Shown: positions 1-13,393, numbered from the stretch's first letter. The stretch: DNA of 64,000 nucleotides from Phoronis australis (GCA_002633005.1 NMRA01000031.1:210888-274887), one strand, 5' to 3'. Made by a program: numbers and translations. Notes: a model not told the origin generated them from the letters alone.

Positions 1-420
1 ATGGAATTGGTTTTGTGTGGTACCTCGAATGTATGTGCTAGCTCATTTTTGGGGGGTCCTTTTTTGGTTTCTGCCGGACCCATTCCAGAGTGCAATTTGT
101 CTGTCATGGGTCATTTGGTGTTCAGTGCGGTACTATTGTTCGTTTTAAATCAGTTTTGGTTGGTACCTCGAATATCTAGTCTAGCTCATTTTTTGGGCTC
201 TTTGTAAGGCCCCCAGGGGTCACACCCAGAGTGCAGACAACGGCAGACGTCCATTTCTGTACATACTGGGGTGGACTTTAAATGCTCCCGTGGTCAGATG
301 TTGGTACCTCGTTCATCTATGCTAAGTGCTCTGGGCTGCCGGTCTAACTGTCTGCTATCTAACTCATGGACATGAGCCAGAAGCTGAGAGATTAATGAGA
401 TAGTGGACCTATGTATAAAC
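1..420. repeat. Degenerate tandem repeat, about 145-bp period
   Basis: The string TTGGTACCTCG recurs, slightly diverged, near positions 17, 161 and 301, followed each time by a similar stretch (GCTCATTTTTTGGG near 51 and 183). This suggests three diverged copies of a roughly 145-bp unit running off the left edge. The 68-codon open frame at the very start reads through the repeat and shows no recognisable protein. Confidence 0.5.
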
Positions 421-3400
421 ACCACATGACACACACCAAAACATTCAGGTGTGAGGTAATCAAGCAACACAGAGGTTCATTAGCCCATGAGCTATACTAC
501 AGATGTAGGTCATGTCGACTCCAACGCCGCAAGGACCAATCCTAATACGATAAAGATGATTTTAGAAAAAAATTTACATATAAACCAATGTTCTCCACAA
601 CAGAAAATTCAAACTCCATGGACATTATAAAAAACCATGGACGTGTTCGCGTGTCAATGTCCATACTGTGTTGGAGAATATGTGTTAAGTCTTGGAATAA
701 ATGCATGGATCTCATACCTAAGGTATAAATGTCCTAATTTGCGATATCCCCATTCTTCCCTGCTTCAAACCCACTGCATGGGTTCTCAAAGTAGACGCAA
801 GTAAACCAAACTCGCAAACTTCAAACTCGACACAGCAATAAGTCAAAACAGGTTGCAGAGAACACTGTGAACTACTTCAGATTTTCCGAAATCATTTTCC
901 AAAACACAAGATATGTGCTGGGAGGATGTGGAGAATGCCAGCACTTGGAGATGATGGGGGAATGGGTCGGCCAAAATGAGGATATTTTGTATGCTTTTGA
1001 AAATGTCACTAATGTACTATAAACAATCCCCAACTAAAACGGCAAAAAATATTAGTTTCTTCCGTGAAAAAGTTGCTTTCTCAGTGAAACCAAAGGTGTG
1101 CTGTATGAAAAAGGCACCCTCGCACACAGTAGTTAACTGAAAATGGTTGTTAACCACATTATCATTACCTACTAACCCCTTGCTTTTGATAACTGAACCC
1201 TCACCTTATTTTAAGCACAGACAATCTTTACCTCAAACAGATATTTATCACACATCCAGCCACCCAGATTCATTTTGCTGTTATAGATCATGTCAGATTG
1301 CTAATTTCTAAATCTGATGACTGCTTTGCTGTCCCAGAAAAACAAAACAAATTTAATTGCAGGTTAATGTCTGCTCACAACGTCCCCCATTCGCATATCA
1401 TAATCAGCAGTGGCCAACTGAGGTCAGAAAGACTCAGTTGTATCCTACACAAGCACACAACTCCAATAACTAAGAGGTAAGAACCTTTGAGAGTGTTCAA
1501 CTCGCCATTACCACATTGCCATGTTCAATAACCTCAAAACGTGACTGTTGCATAATCCAACCAGGCACCCAATCTACATATTACATAATCTGCAAATCTT
1601 AAGTCAACCAGGTACTAAAATTAAGTGCAATTAACAATACAACAGTGGTCTTTCAAACAGAACCAGTTTTCTCACACCATTTAACTACTGCTCAAAGCAT
1701 AGCCTATTCATATACAATATTGTTGGCCATGAACCCCTGTTGATCACAGACTATCTAGAAGCCATGCACAAGGCCAATGCACAACTACACCAGTTAGTAG
1801 AAACAGCTACAAAAGACAAGAGAGACATGAATACTAGAAACAAATGTCAGTAGTTAGAACATTGCATCTTCTCTCCACTGCAAATACAGCTACCAACAGA
1901 AACCCAGCTAACTCATTGCTTCCATTAATTAAGCAGGGGATGATCAGGGGGTTACTTACAACATACAGCTGTTGCTTTTACATGGGATTCTAAAGTGTCA
2001 AGAAATAGGAAAAACAAAATGGAATGAAGGAGTTGAGAGTTAAATGGCTTGGTCTGAAACAGTATGAAAACTCAGTAAACACAAATTATCTGACCTTAGA
2101 TTTAAGGAACTGTAAACCTGCCTTCTGTCACAGAATAACTTGTAACTTAGACCATTTCCAATTTTAAATACAGGTATCATATTGCCTCTTACTGGAACAC
2201 TGCAAGTAGTGATTCATGGACATGTAAGAGCTGTGTTTATTTTTTAGTCTTAAGAGCAATAACAGTCTGTTCCTGCTGAGCTGAGGCATCACTTGCACAC
2301 TGATAATGAACTAGCACAGAGCAGGAGTGTGCTGTCCATAGAGACGAGATTCTGGCAAAAATGCAAAAACATGCAAGACTTTTCAAGATATCGTGACGTG
2401 ACGTATTACAAGTTAAGCACATGATCACACAAGCTTTCTTCGTAAGGCTGCCATGTTTATGGAACTTGGCATGGTAAGCTGTCTGAATCAAATGATTTTT
2501 TTCATAGAAGGTAGGTTTATAGCAAGGCAACACCATCAAAATCAATAAGGATCGACGTTGAGAAATGGAAACAAGGAGTAGGGTAAGACAGGGTAAATGT
2601 GACACACACCCACGGGTGTTAACCTGGCTGTGAGGCTATAATGCGATGTTAAACAGGCAAAGAGGTAAGAAAGCAATTGGACAGCTTTACAAACCAATTG
2701 TATGTACAGTGCGCCGAGTCAAACATGCACAAAACACAAACAATTCGTACATCAGACAAGACATGGAACCCACACTTCCACTATATTGCGATGTAACTGT
2801 CATAAGTTGACTCATCACTATGAACACAGCTTATGTGGACACTGCCTTTTGATTAATACTTCAATGAGAAAGCAATTAGCGCATATAAAATATTGATTAT
2901 AATTTCGCATTGCAGGCAATTCACAGACAGGATGCATGAAAGAGCCACCTTTTAATGAATACTTGCTCCAAAAGAGTGATATTACTACGAAGCAATTCAG
3001 ATGTGCCACTCTGGAGGTTAAGACAAATAAACCAAGAGGTGCGGTGTAGAACATGGACCTTCTTGACAAGCCGCAACAACATGAGAAGAAGCAGTCTATA
3101 CAGCTATCATCAATAGAGATGTGAGTTCCATGCGCAAACTGAAACAAATATTCGTACTCGTTTACTAATCTCAGAGGTCTCCTTAAGGGCAGTTTCTGGC
3201 TTTGTCGGCTCGCCTAACTTTCGCCCCATACAGTTGATCAGATCTGCCGCCATGCCGACGACCTCCTACAAAGGCAAGGGTCACGTCTTTTAGAAAACAC
3301 CTTGAAAAGGAGCGACGTAACACACTGTCCTTGACTGTCAAGTGAACGAAGCCTGTTTTTGAGTAGAGCTATGACATAGATAATAATCCCTACACCTGAG

Positions 3401-4671
3401 CAGTAAACAAATTTCTGCACTAGATTTACAGCTAGTTTGAAGTTTCCAGTCTACAACACTGAAACAATGAATGATAGATGCATAAAAATATCACATAATA
3501 GTAGTGCAATGTTACAGTACAATAGTTTCATCCATTCACCACTTTGATGTATGTAAACAATATATATAGACCACACAACATCCATCAACAGGGGTTCATC
3601 ATAAGAACGTGGCCTTTAATTGAACAACACAGCAAGACGAGAAGATATATTCCTCAACTTGAGCAAAGTTCCTTTTAATAATATGGCATTGGTAGTAGTG
3701 AAGTACATGCTAACATTTTCTTATAATACCTATTAATTATTTTGATGCTTTGTGAGCAACAGTCTTTTCAGAGAACCACCAAAGTTAAAAAATTTTGCAG
3801 TGAGATGCCGTAAGTCAAATCCAATAGCAGATGAAACAAAGAACTATTGACTGAGTGACGACTTTAAAATAAGCACAAAATGACACACGTATGCCTGTAT
3901 AACACTGTGAAAGGTTCTTTTTGTATCATGCCATCCGCTGCAAAGTGGTATCACTTCCTTTTACCAAGAGGAGGCAGCACTGGTTATGTGTACCAGAGTG
4001 AACAGTGCTTTGTGCCAACTTTACACAGAAGGTGGCAATAAAGTAATCCAAAGCCCTTAAATGTGCACAGCCACGTATACATATTTTAAACAATTTGAAG
4101 ACGTTATCGCACACTTGCCAGTCAAGTAAATTACCTTGTATCTCTCAACCCAAAGCATTCCATTGTTAAGTTTGCAATGAAGACGTGGTATTGTCACATT
4201 TCACAGCATGTTATGTTTTCAAAGGCTAACCAAGTACATTAGCTTTTATCACATTCCCAAAACAGTACCCCTCCTTTCCAAAAAGGACACTCAAAGGACC
4301 CTTTTTTCGAAACATCGTTTTAACGTGATAAACAGATTTCCAATGCAAGCCTTTTGCAAATAGTCAGAAACTCCTAAAGGGAAATTACACAAAGACTACC
4401 AACAGGAACAAGCCAAAGTGACATCACATTTAATACTTACAAACACAGACAAAACATTCTAATTACAAAACATAACCAAGGCTCCACGTTCACCTCAGAG
4501 GAAAGGTGTCTGTGCCTTCTGAGGGGAATCCCACCCTTTGGTCGCTATCAATTCCACCTCCAGATGAGGGGAATTTCACACGATTTTTAAATCACAAACA
4601 TTTTCAAGTATGGTCTGCACGCCACCTATTCGCCCCATCACTGACCTAATGAACATAAGTCTGAAAAATCA
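421..4671. other. Non-coding stretch: intron or flank of the GPD1-like gene
   Basis: I looked here for the missing C-terminal GPD1 exons (the NIVAVGAGF, GGRNRKV and similar blocks expected of the family) on the minus strand and found none. The open frames here have no family resemblance. It is probably intron, with the 3' exons beyond the left edge, although a diverged or short exon could have been missed. Confidence 0.5.
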
Positions 4672-4746
4672 GCCTCCAACCGGGGCTCGAACCCAGGACC
4701 TTCTGCTAACCGTGCAGATGGTCTAGCCACTGAGCCATCAGGACCA
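4672..4746 (-). repeat. tRNA-derived SINE-like head
   Basis: On the minus strand this stretch carries a polymerase III A-box-like TGGCTCAGTGG and a B box GGTTCGAGCCC with a plausible T-arm stem (CTGGG/CCCGG). The outer sequences do not form a 7-bp acceptor stem, so a working tRNA gene is unlikely and a tRNA-derived SINE is the better reading. It lies inside or downstream of the GPD1-like gene. Confidence 0.6.
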
Positions 4747-4990
4747 CTGGTCAAATAATCAGACTCGGCAGTGGGCATCCTGCCCATATATTTAAATATA
4801 TGATTTTTAAACATTTTTCATAGGGGGAAAGAGGTATTCGCTTCCAAATCTAGGGAAACGAGGTCTCTGAAACCTATGCTCACCCAAACCCCTGTAACGC
4901 CCACACAGCTCCAGTCTCATGGCCCTTAAAGACACAGTCTAATTATGACACAAGTACTACCCCCAGCCAACCCCCGTCATGCATTCCTAC

Positions 4991-7900
4991 CTTCAATGCT
5001 CCACACAGCTCAACCGTCTCACAGTCCTGCACAACCACCAATCGGAAGTAGTCAGTCTGCAGAAGATCCTTCAGTAGCATACCGTGGCCTAAGTCCAGCG
5101 CACCTGAGGATCAGGTAACATATACTAGTAACTAATGTCAAACAAATGCCAACTAGCAATATCACCACTGACACCAGTTTGTTTCATGGAATAACCACAC
5201 TCTGGCCATGTACATATCAGGACATAGCTCTGAATGGGCAGTGTTTCAGTGAGTGACTGGTTCTGTCACCACTTGAGAACTTGAATCAGCAACAAAAGTG
5301 TTAAGAGTATATTTGCTACAGATCAAAGGAAGGTTTCTCTGACACATACATGCGCACACACACACACACATGCAGACACACACACATGCACACACACATG
5401 CACACACACACACACACACACTGTGTATTGCATATTTTGTTTTGCGATGAGATTCTACTTTAAATGCNTGCACACACACACACATGCACACACACATGCA
5501 CATGCACACACACACATGCACACACACATGCATACACACACATGCACACACATACAAACACACGCAGTAGTCACTAAGAGACATTTGAGGCTGCGTAAAA
5601 TTCATGGTGCTTTGCAAATTATTAAGAATACTGCAAGCCTTGTAAACTACTGTAATTAGGTATCAGTGTAGAGTAGACAGACTGTAGTTGTTGCAATTCA
5701 AAGAATTCAATCAGAAACCAAAGTCCAAAGCCCATGTTGTTGGGCAGCCTATGAATGCATGTAGTAAAGCCAATTCTTGAACATGCATGAATCAATATGA
5801 GGGACACTGTAGCTTAGATGTTTGAGGTACACACATGGATGTACACCTGTCAACACTCACCTATAGTGGCCTCACAGTAGTTCTCAGCAGCAACCTCTGG
5901 TGCCAGATTAGCCCCCATCAGTACATTACAATCTATCTCCAGGTTATTCTTGATGACATCTGAGATCAGCTGTAGACCCCCGCCCTCCTTCACATCCAAG
6001 CCCTGGGAGTCAGAAATACACCTTAATTATCGGTAGTATTCCGAAATATGGATCATGCAAATTTTAAGTATTTCAGTCGATAAAGGGTTATTTATCCAAA
6101 ATTAGCACAGCAAAATATCCACTAGAGGGTGCCACAATAGTCCAAACTGCCCAGACTGGTACAGTGTTGTCAGATAACTCTGCAGAATATGTTGAATCAA
6201 GTCGCCTCCTTAATAGATACCTATTTTCTATGCTTCAAGAAAATCAATCAAGGAACTCCCACTATACAGACCCCAAAGTAAAAAACAAAATTGCCACTAG
6301 GGGGCACAATGGTAGTTAGATCCATCCAAAAAATAATCTCATGTCATCCCATCCATGATAGAAACATGTCTGCAAAATTTCACAAACGTCCATCCACTAC
6401 GTGTTTTTGAGATACGGTGGTCAGACAAATTTGTTGGTATTATGCTGGAAGGAAGTCCCTCACTTTAGCTACAGGGTAGGTAGTTTTCTGGCATGGCATC
6501 TATACCAACATAGAAAAACCCACTTTGCGAATGCCTTCAGGTGGGGCTTCAAACTCTCAAGCTAGCTATGCAGAGGCTGCCTACATTACTAACGCTCTTA
6601 GTCTCCAGCTTCATTGGGGTCTGCTGGAAATGATAAGTATAGTTGGATAGCCCCATATTGTCTTTCTCTAGTTCAATGACTTTCTAGGCAACACAGCTGT
6701 GTTGAATAAGGGATAAGATATTTCCCATTGGCTAGTGGTCCAGGTATCCTTTTTAAGCTATTACAACAATTATACCACACTTCTAAAGATTTACCATTTA
6801 TTCAACCATGGCCACTCACAAGGAGTTACCAAACAAAAGGTGCAGAGGTTTGTGGTCATAAATTCACAATGATGTTAACCAGCAGTACCAGACTACTAGG
6901 ACCTCTAAGTTGTTGTAACAATACAGGGTAGAATACTCAACCAGATATAGTTGTAATACAAAGTCCTGGTAGCCATGAACAATAGCAGCCCTCTAAAACA
7001 GACTCAGTATGCACTGGCAGCCTACAAAACACACCTTCATTCTTTGCTTAAAAAGTATGTGACAATATTTTCGACTATATCCTGCTGGGCATCGCCTAAG
7101 CTGATTTCATAGCTCCCAGCAGTGCTATCTGGCCAAATACAATAAAAGAGTATCCAACAAATGATACAATTAACTAGAGAAGTGCCAACTACTTGCTACA
7201 GCGTATCATGAGATGGTGGAATTGCATGGAGTCAAATGTATATTGGCTCGGTAGAAACATACACCTCTACAAACCCCTGTTTACATCCTTCGACAAGAAA
7301 TACAAGCCAACCACCTAATTTTTGCAATACTACCTGACAGGTAACAAAAGCATTGAAATGCACTTAAGACTGCACAGAAAACAGTATACTTGACAGGTGT
7401 CTATAAATATCCTAAAAAATGGTTATTAGGTGTCGCAGAATACGTTGAACCTGTCCGAAAATGGAAAGGTGTCATCTTGTCTAATGGAAAGCGATTTGTC
7501 AAGTTTCCTGAAAACCTGTCCATGAACTTCAAAGATAAAGAGGCAATCGTGACAAAAACAAATTCCCATGATGTGGCAGTCTACCAAAAAGGTTATCTAT
7601 ACAGAAGCACAGAATTCTATTGCAAAGACTTGTGATTATCAAGGGGTTAACATATGCAATGAAATAAATCGACAAAATTATATCATGCCCAGGCCCTTTA
7701 GAGAACGCCCACCATGTCCCAATGTCTGGAGCAGAAAGCCCGATGAAGAGTCGAGACACAAATCTTTATCTTAATAACATGATACCAGAGGCAAGCTGGC
7801 CAGAACATCACGGGAGTAGAGCAGGTGTTACATTATAGACTTCAGTATTAGTTTTATTTTGTTTGACATCTTTCTTAAGAAATAGGAATAGCTAGACTAG

Positions 7901-10900
7901 GCCTACTGCTTTTCATGTTGAACAAGAAATTTTGGCCCAGATTTAGTGACTTAGGTTGTACCCTTGACTGTCTTACTATAGGCTGTAGAGTATAAGTCAA
8001 TGTCGCGCATAGATATGAAAGAAAATGTCCCTAAACAAATATTTAATATAAAGAGGCTAGCTGCTCAAGGCATTAAACAAAATAAATTGGATGCTCATAT
8101 TGGTACGAAAATAATTAACCCTTTCAGCTTTTCCTTAAGGCTGCCAGAACAAAGAAATCTACTTTTTTAAAATATCATAGCAGTAGGTCCTGAGGATGCC
8201 ATCTTACTTGAAAATCAAAAACAATTAATGCTCAACACTGCGAATTCCATATGGAGCTTCCAAAAAATACATATGTAGTTTTTGATAAATCTAAGAAACC
8301 CCAAAACTATTCACAGGCTAAAAACCACATATCGATACTTATATTAATATTAATATAGGAAGATCCGCCCAAACGCAACCAAAACAGAGGACCCACCTCT
8401 CTGGCGAGGGTTTCTATATTAATATAGAAGGCCACGCCCAAAGATGATCAAAGCGCACGACCTTGTATATTAGTGCAGGCAACCCACCCGAAAGCAACCG
8501 AAGAGCGTGGCGCCTATATTGATATAGGAAGCTGTATCCGTAAACGACAGAAAAGTGGGTCTGTAATAATACAGGGAGCCACGCTCTTCAGTCGATATTT
8601 ACACAAGGACCCCACTTCTGACACCCAAAATTGAATTTATTGCTTACGTCATTTTAATAAGAATGAGACATTTAATAAAAACAGATTCCCATCTCTGTCT
8701 CTCTCTATTGGTTGCTAATTAAATAAAACCATCATTCACCTTAATAAGAGACACAGCCATAGCTGTTGGCTTTACAACACCCTTCAGCTGTTTACAAATG
8801 TTCTTAACGAACTGGTGGGGTAGAACGAACACTAGAACATCTGCGTTCTTTGCTGCCTCTTTGACATCTGGTATAGCTACCTGGAATTACAGTGAAAACA
8901 GTTTTATTATCCAACTCATACTACTCAATAGTTTACAACTGCTCATAAAATTAATCATTAAATCCACTCGTTTTAACAATTATTGTCATCAAAAATATTG
9001 TTTGAACTCGGATCATTTACAGCTAGATAAGGGAAAACAAAAATGACAAAACGCGTTATGGCTATCGAACCAACGAGAAATTTGTTGGTTCCAAGCCAGA
9101 ACATTAAATACGAGTTCCTAACGGGCAACACTGGCTTTGAACTAAGCGATACCTTCTTGAATCATTCACTCTGGTAATATACGAGACAGCTGGAAAGTTA
9201 CCACATGTAATCGCAGAATACTTGGCCTGATATTGAATGAGGCAGTGTATCTCAGTTGTATCTCACTCATGAATGAAGTTAAACACATACGAGACACATG
9301 CTGCCTCGTGAAATACTCGCAAATTCTTGAAGGAATGGCCAAACATAAATATTTTATTCCATTTCATTGTGAACAACACAGATTGCAATAGAACAAAGAC
9401 CCAACCCCCTATGATTTATAGTTTTAATAGCTCTCTACCTCAATAAATATTAATAAGAGAGTTATACTATGAAAATAAAAAGTAGCCCCCCCCCCCTCTT
9501 GACAGTGGCATTTGACAGTATTTCGTTAAGACATGCACTCCACAGTAACACAGGTGAGAGCTGCAGGACGTTGCCATAATTCCTAAACACCCACATTAGT
9601 GACCCAGTTATTCTGTCAATCAAGTTCCCTTCAGGTCAATGCTAAAGCAAACAGATAAAGCCCCACACTGTAACTATGATAGCCTAAAATTCGCAAGGGC
9701 GACAGAAATTTGAAATATGCTAAAGCATTATTAATGCCTCAAGTCACACACAACTTTTGATGGCACAATTCACATTTTGGTACATTTTACACTTACTACA
9801 TTCGTTGGTAGTTTGTGCCCTGGTAGATACTTGACGTTCTCGTGGTCTGTGTTAATTATTTCCGTCAACTTTCTATCATTGACCGTCTCCTCAAAGACAT
9901 ACATGTTCACCTGGTCGGCGAATCTGTCTTTCTTGATCACATTTCTACCCACTATTTTGGCAATAGCTGAGCCCCTGAAATGAAAAGGTGACAGCTTATA
10001 ACCAACAAATTTTATTAATAGTAATAATTGATAATTTTGTTCATTGACAGTAAATCTCCAAAAAGAAAAGGGTCATTCATCAAAAATAATGGAAATATTT
10101 TACACGGAAAAATGTTTTTCTCTATGAAAATAAACATACATGAAAGGAGCATTTTACAGTTTTCATAACGGACGTGACATTAATAACTTAAAATGCACAA
10201 GTGAAAGTTAGGATAACTGTCTAATTAGGAATAGTAACCATCTCAAGTTTGGGAGGAGGCAGTGTGGCCTGGTTGATAAGTGCCCGCTTTCTTTACTCGA
10301 GGTCGTGGGTTCAAGTCCCACCATGTCACACTGCTAAACCCTTGAGCCAGGTTTCCAGCTCCTCAGCTCGGTTTTAACCACATATTAATAAAGCATAAAA
10401 ATATTTCCAGGTGATCAGTGCAATGGGCCCACATGCGAGGCCTGCGCACGTCTGATACAACGTGTATCAGACCGCCTGCAATTATTTTTTTATATTTTTT
10501 TTATCTCAAGTTTGGTAACTGACATGATCAAAATGGACACACACATTACAAAACTTGACATTTACTCAAAAATCTACTCTCCCTATATTAGCATATTCAA
10601 TTAAGACTGAAATGCAGACTTTACATTTACATTCTTATAAAGTTCTAAAGTACATATTTGACTTTAAAAATAGTATTTTGGTAACAGATTTAGCCGTAAC
10701 GAATGCGAGATTTTGTCCATTCTTACAGCATACGAGCACTGCCTATAGCATAGAGATGTGTGCACAAATACGTTAAACAAGACAGTGGGCACAAATTATC
10801 ACTTTGTACAATCTACCTTAGAGCTGAATTTAACATGTGCTTTACCAGTCTAAATACAAAAAGTATTGCCCCAACTGACCATAGACATCTAACATATTTT

Positions 10901-13393
10901 CAGATTCAGTTTCATTAGCAACTTCTGCTCTGAGAATTAAATCATAGATCATAGTTTTGTCATTTTTGAAATCTGAAACCTTACTTTAGTTCAAAACATC
11001 TTCCCTTTAATGCTATTCATGTTCTTTTTTTTCATTATATGTGTACACTAACGTAATGAAATTTAATCATAAACATCATGAAAGTGGATTTTTGGTCATA
11101 TACTACATTTTATATGCTTTTCAAAACTTTTACATTTGTGTTCACAAAACTAAAATTATTCAAGTTACTCTCTAAAGCCAAATGTCAAATCAGTTCCTAT
11201 CCTTTTTAAAATCTGTTACTAAATTACAAATGTTTTCTTTTTTGTGCACAATATTACTACCACATACTTCAAGAGGAAATTCATTTAAAGATTTTGATTT
11301 TTTTAACAACCACAATTCCTTAAAATAAAACTTGTCACTCAAAAAGTAACAAACCGTGACCTTGACATTCACCAGTGTTCACCTAAGTGCTAAAATCAAT
11401 AAGCATGTTCTACAACATTTCCTTTGAGTTACAAATGCTGTGTCCTGATAACTTCTGTTCCAATATTTTTATTTATCCCACGCGCGTTGAATCTGTTGAG
11501 GGAAATACGGCCATGAAATAGAGTTCTCGGTATTCACCTCCCGCACTACTTCAACAGCGACCTCTGACATGGAAAGTTTAAAAGGTATGTAAATGTCGAC
11601 TTGACGTCTTCAGTCGGTTCGATCATCAAACTTTCCGAATAATAGCTTAAAATAATGCAGTTGCAACAGTGTAACTAACACTCGACATGCATCCAGGCCC
11701 TAAGCGTAAAATCTGGAACAAAACTGGTAATTGTAAGACACTTATGTCTCAGTTTTCAATTGCTGAATACTATATCGTCTGCAACTCAGGCGCCAATTCC
11801 TAGGAAATTAAAATATCAAATATTGTTGTTTTTTAGCTAGTTCCAGATGTTACAAGTTCACTGATCAGTTGCCGTTGTTTTCATCTTTGATCTACCTCTT
11901 TTCAAGAAATAAAATCGTTACTTTTAAAACTGTTTCTTTTACAAGAGAAAACTTGCAACCTAACGCGCAAGTACATAGTCACATAGGATGCGACCCGCCA
12001 TGTCAACAGTCTGGGTGAAGTATTAGAAAAATCTGCCGAAAAAATGTAAGAAACTTAGGAATTCGAAGCGCATAATGTCTTGTGGGATATTACTTCACGT
12101 ACGCCACTCTCGGTTCGTTTTGTGTATTTATTTACAAAAATTACAAAATATGTGCAAAAGTGCAAATACAAACATTAATCACACAAAAATAAGTTAAACA
12201 ACATTCTCTTACGTAATTCAATAGATACCTTAGTTCAAAAATCTTATCTCTATATTAACTTTGACATTTTCAACCCCACACACCAAATAGAGAAATACAC
12301 TGAAAATGTCATTTGCTTAGTCATGCTCCGAAATCACAATACCTAAATTGAAGCAGGGGCGTACATTTCATACAAGACATCATTCTAACAATATTTAGAT
12401 TTTTAACTTCAAGCTGAACTTGAAGTTGTCAAATGCAAATTAAAGAAGACAGATTAAATTGTTTATCAAATCGCGTTTGATATAAAAAACAAACTTTAAA
12501 CCACTATAAAATTGATCTCAACTTCTTCTTTCAGATGAGATGGGATTTCTGGGTTTGTAACTAAAAACTGACAGGTCGCTATTCCTTGACACTATGCTCA
12601 GAGCATAACATGACTTTCAATGACAAGCCTACTTGTATAGCATGATCTCGAATAGTAATAAACTGAAAGTTGTTCTGAAGCCTTGAAATCACTTCCAATT
12701 TGACCAAGGAATAATTTAAGACTAAGTCATAACGTTAAATGGTCTAAAATCAAAATCATTTCTGTTATGGAAGGCAGCTACATAGTCACTCTAATGAAAA
12801 CAGGAAAGAGAACAAAATTATAAGGGTTTGACCTTGAACTTTTCTGTAGAGTTCTTGACAAGAGCAGAAAATAGTTGTTCACAACAAAAGATCCATATTT
12901 GTCTGAGTGTGACTAAGCTTCTACGACGTATACTAGTAGTAAGAAAAAGTTAAAAAACACACATATCTCGAGTTAATCCAGTTAGTAATGAAAGTCATTT
13001 TAAGTTTCGCAACCAAAGATAAGTGATTAATGACAGAAATGAAACAGTGCAGTGAATGAAATGATTGCCAGACTGTACTGATTTACTCAGCCTCAGTCTA
13101 CTACAGGTGTAAACATAATCCACCAATAACCAGAAAGCCCTCAAGACAATTCGACAATGTCACTACATATGACAACATTTTCACCAAAAACGAATGCATT
13201 TCTAGCAAGTACTTGTGCCTACGTATATCGTTGCTCCGTGCTGAATCCTCAAATATGTCAGTTGTCAGAAAGACTAACCAACACAAGACTCACGAGCTGC
13301 TACATGCCATGCCCCCTGATTACAGACGAAAGCTGTTTACCAATTTCCAGAGCCAACAATGCACACTCGTATAGGTGAAGCCGTTTCCGACAT
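4991..13393 (-). CDS. GPD1: Glycerol-3-phosphate dehydrogenase [NAD+], cytosolic type, 5' part (five exons)
   Basis: The product reduces dihydroxyacetone phosphate to sn-glycerol 3-phosphate with NADH in the cytosol, linking glycolysis to glycerolipid synthesis and the glycerophosphate shuttle. Minus-strand coding exons: 13393-13341 ([21 protein letters not shown]), 9974-9797, 8880-8740, 6002-5861 and 5103-4991. All have GT-AG borders and matching phases (2,0,0,1,0), giving 209 codons. Visible landmarks are the Rossmann GxGxxG as G14-S-G-N-W-G19, [16 protein letters not shown], the LVFVLPHQF block, the family's catalytic-type lysine at the end of exon 3 (SLIK, K124), [20 protein letters not shown], and [11 protein letters not shown] ending at K209, which matches the other conserved active-site lysine. 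The vertebrate enzyme is about 349 residues, so the last ~140 are not in view. GPD1 and GPD1L cannot be separated from this part. Confidence 0.93.
5344..5571. repeat. (CA)n microsatellite with CATG interruptions
   Basis: Two long CA-rich blocks (about 5346-5421 and 5469-5571) with interspersed ATG flank about 46 bases of unique sequence and one ambiguous base at 5468. The open frames on both strands here are low-complexity His/Thr or Cys/Val runs and are not genes. The N suggests a sequencing or assembly difficulty in the repeat. Confidence 0.9.
6100..6480 (+). repeat. R1-family monomers (motif 'GCCACTAGGGGGCAC')
   Basis: Two diverged monomers are marked by CCACTAGAGGGTGCC near 6119 and GCCACTAGGGGGCAC near 6292, with the associated strings ATCCATCC and GCAAAATTTCAC. 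The same family fills 46.1-47.9 kb and 60.6-61.3 kb. It sits in the GPD1 intron between the exons at 6002 and 8740. No terminal sequence is seen here, so this is a fragment. Confidence 0.55.
7380..7610 (+). repeat. R1-family fragment
   Basis: The string ATTAGGTGTCGCAGAATACGTTGAACC near 7427 parallels ATTAGATGCAACAGAATACACTGAACC near 46151 and the stretch at 60694-60730. Downstream sequence (TTGTCAAGTTTCCTGAAAAC) parallels the CCAAATTTCAT...AAAATCC part of other copies. The 81-codon open frame here is a by-product of this repeat. Confidence 0.5.
8330..8640. repeat. Degenerate repeats with TATATTAATATA palindromes
   Basis: About five diverged units, each with a palindromic core (TATTAATATAGG near 8347, TATATTAATATAG near 8415, TATATTAGTGCAGG near 8465, CTATATTGATATAGG near 8514, AATAATACAGG near 8565) followed by a GC-richer segment with CACGCCC or CCACCCG and AAGCAACC or similar. 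Spacing is about 50-70 bp. They lie in a GPD1 intron just 3' of the exon at 8740-8880. Confidence 0.5.
10255..10510 (+). repeat. tRNA-derived SINE-like element with 3' hairpin
   Basis: An A-box-like TGGCCTGGTTGATAAG near 10265 and a B box GGTTCAAGTCCC near 10309 with a 5-bp T-arm stem (GTGGG/CCCAC) mark a tRNA-derived head. About 130 bp downstream is a perfect 10-bp hairpin (GTCTGATACA, 3-nt loop, TGTATCAGAC; 10450-10472), and the element seems to end in a T-rich tail near 10485-10503. The acceptor stem does not form in the right place, so this is not scored as a tRNA gene. Confidence 0.6.
12480..12745 (+). repeat. R2-family dispersed repeat copy
   Basis: The string TCAGATGAGATGGGATTTCTGGGTTTGTAA (12533-12562) and the flanking order of motifs (ATAAAATTGATCTCAA, then an ATGCTCAGAGCATAA-type string, GAAGCCTTGAAATCACTTCC, AATTTGACCAAGGAATAAT, GACTAAGT) are shared with copies near 31360-31600, 33175-33365 and 57165-57400. 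No coding potential and no clear termini. It lies in GPD1 intron 1. Confidence 0.6.
13341..13393 (-). CDS. GPD1: GPD1-like first coding exon (17 codons plus 2 nt)
   Basis: This short exon is easily missed. Minus-strand ATG at 13393 opens a frame through [10 protein letters not shown] and stops at a donor (TG|GTAAAC) in phase 2. The exon at 9974 starts with the single G that completes the tryptophan codon and then reads GSAIAKIV, so the NAD-binding loop is split by a ~3.4-kb intron. The fit in both sequence and phase makes this start convincing. Confidence 0.93.

Noticed and set aside
3140-3260. Minus-strand frame reading MAADLINCMGRKLGEPTKPE as a GPD1 exon
   Set aside because: It matches no block of the GPD1 C-terminal domain, and splice sites are not in a suitable phase.
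4672-4746. tRNA gene on the minus strand
   Set aside because: A and B boxes and a T arm are present, but the acceptor stem does not pair; a tRNA-derived SINE is a better explanation.
5468-5468. Assembly gap or biological feature at the ambiguous base
   Set aside because: A single N within a microsatellite is most simply a base-calling problem.
5246-5659. Open frames of 78 and 123 codons over the CA repeat
   Set aside because: Both are pure low-complexity translations of (CA)n/(TG)n with an N inside; no gene.
10255-10335. tRNA gene on the plus strand
   Set aside because: GCAGTGT and ACACTGC are complementary, but they are not in the correct position relative to the T arm; scored as a SINE head.
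11463-11570. 33-codon minus-strand frame starting MSEVAVEVV as a possible alternative GPD1 first exon
   Set aside because: It lacks the VCIVGSGNW segment; the exon at 13393-13341 supplies it in the right phase.
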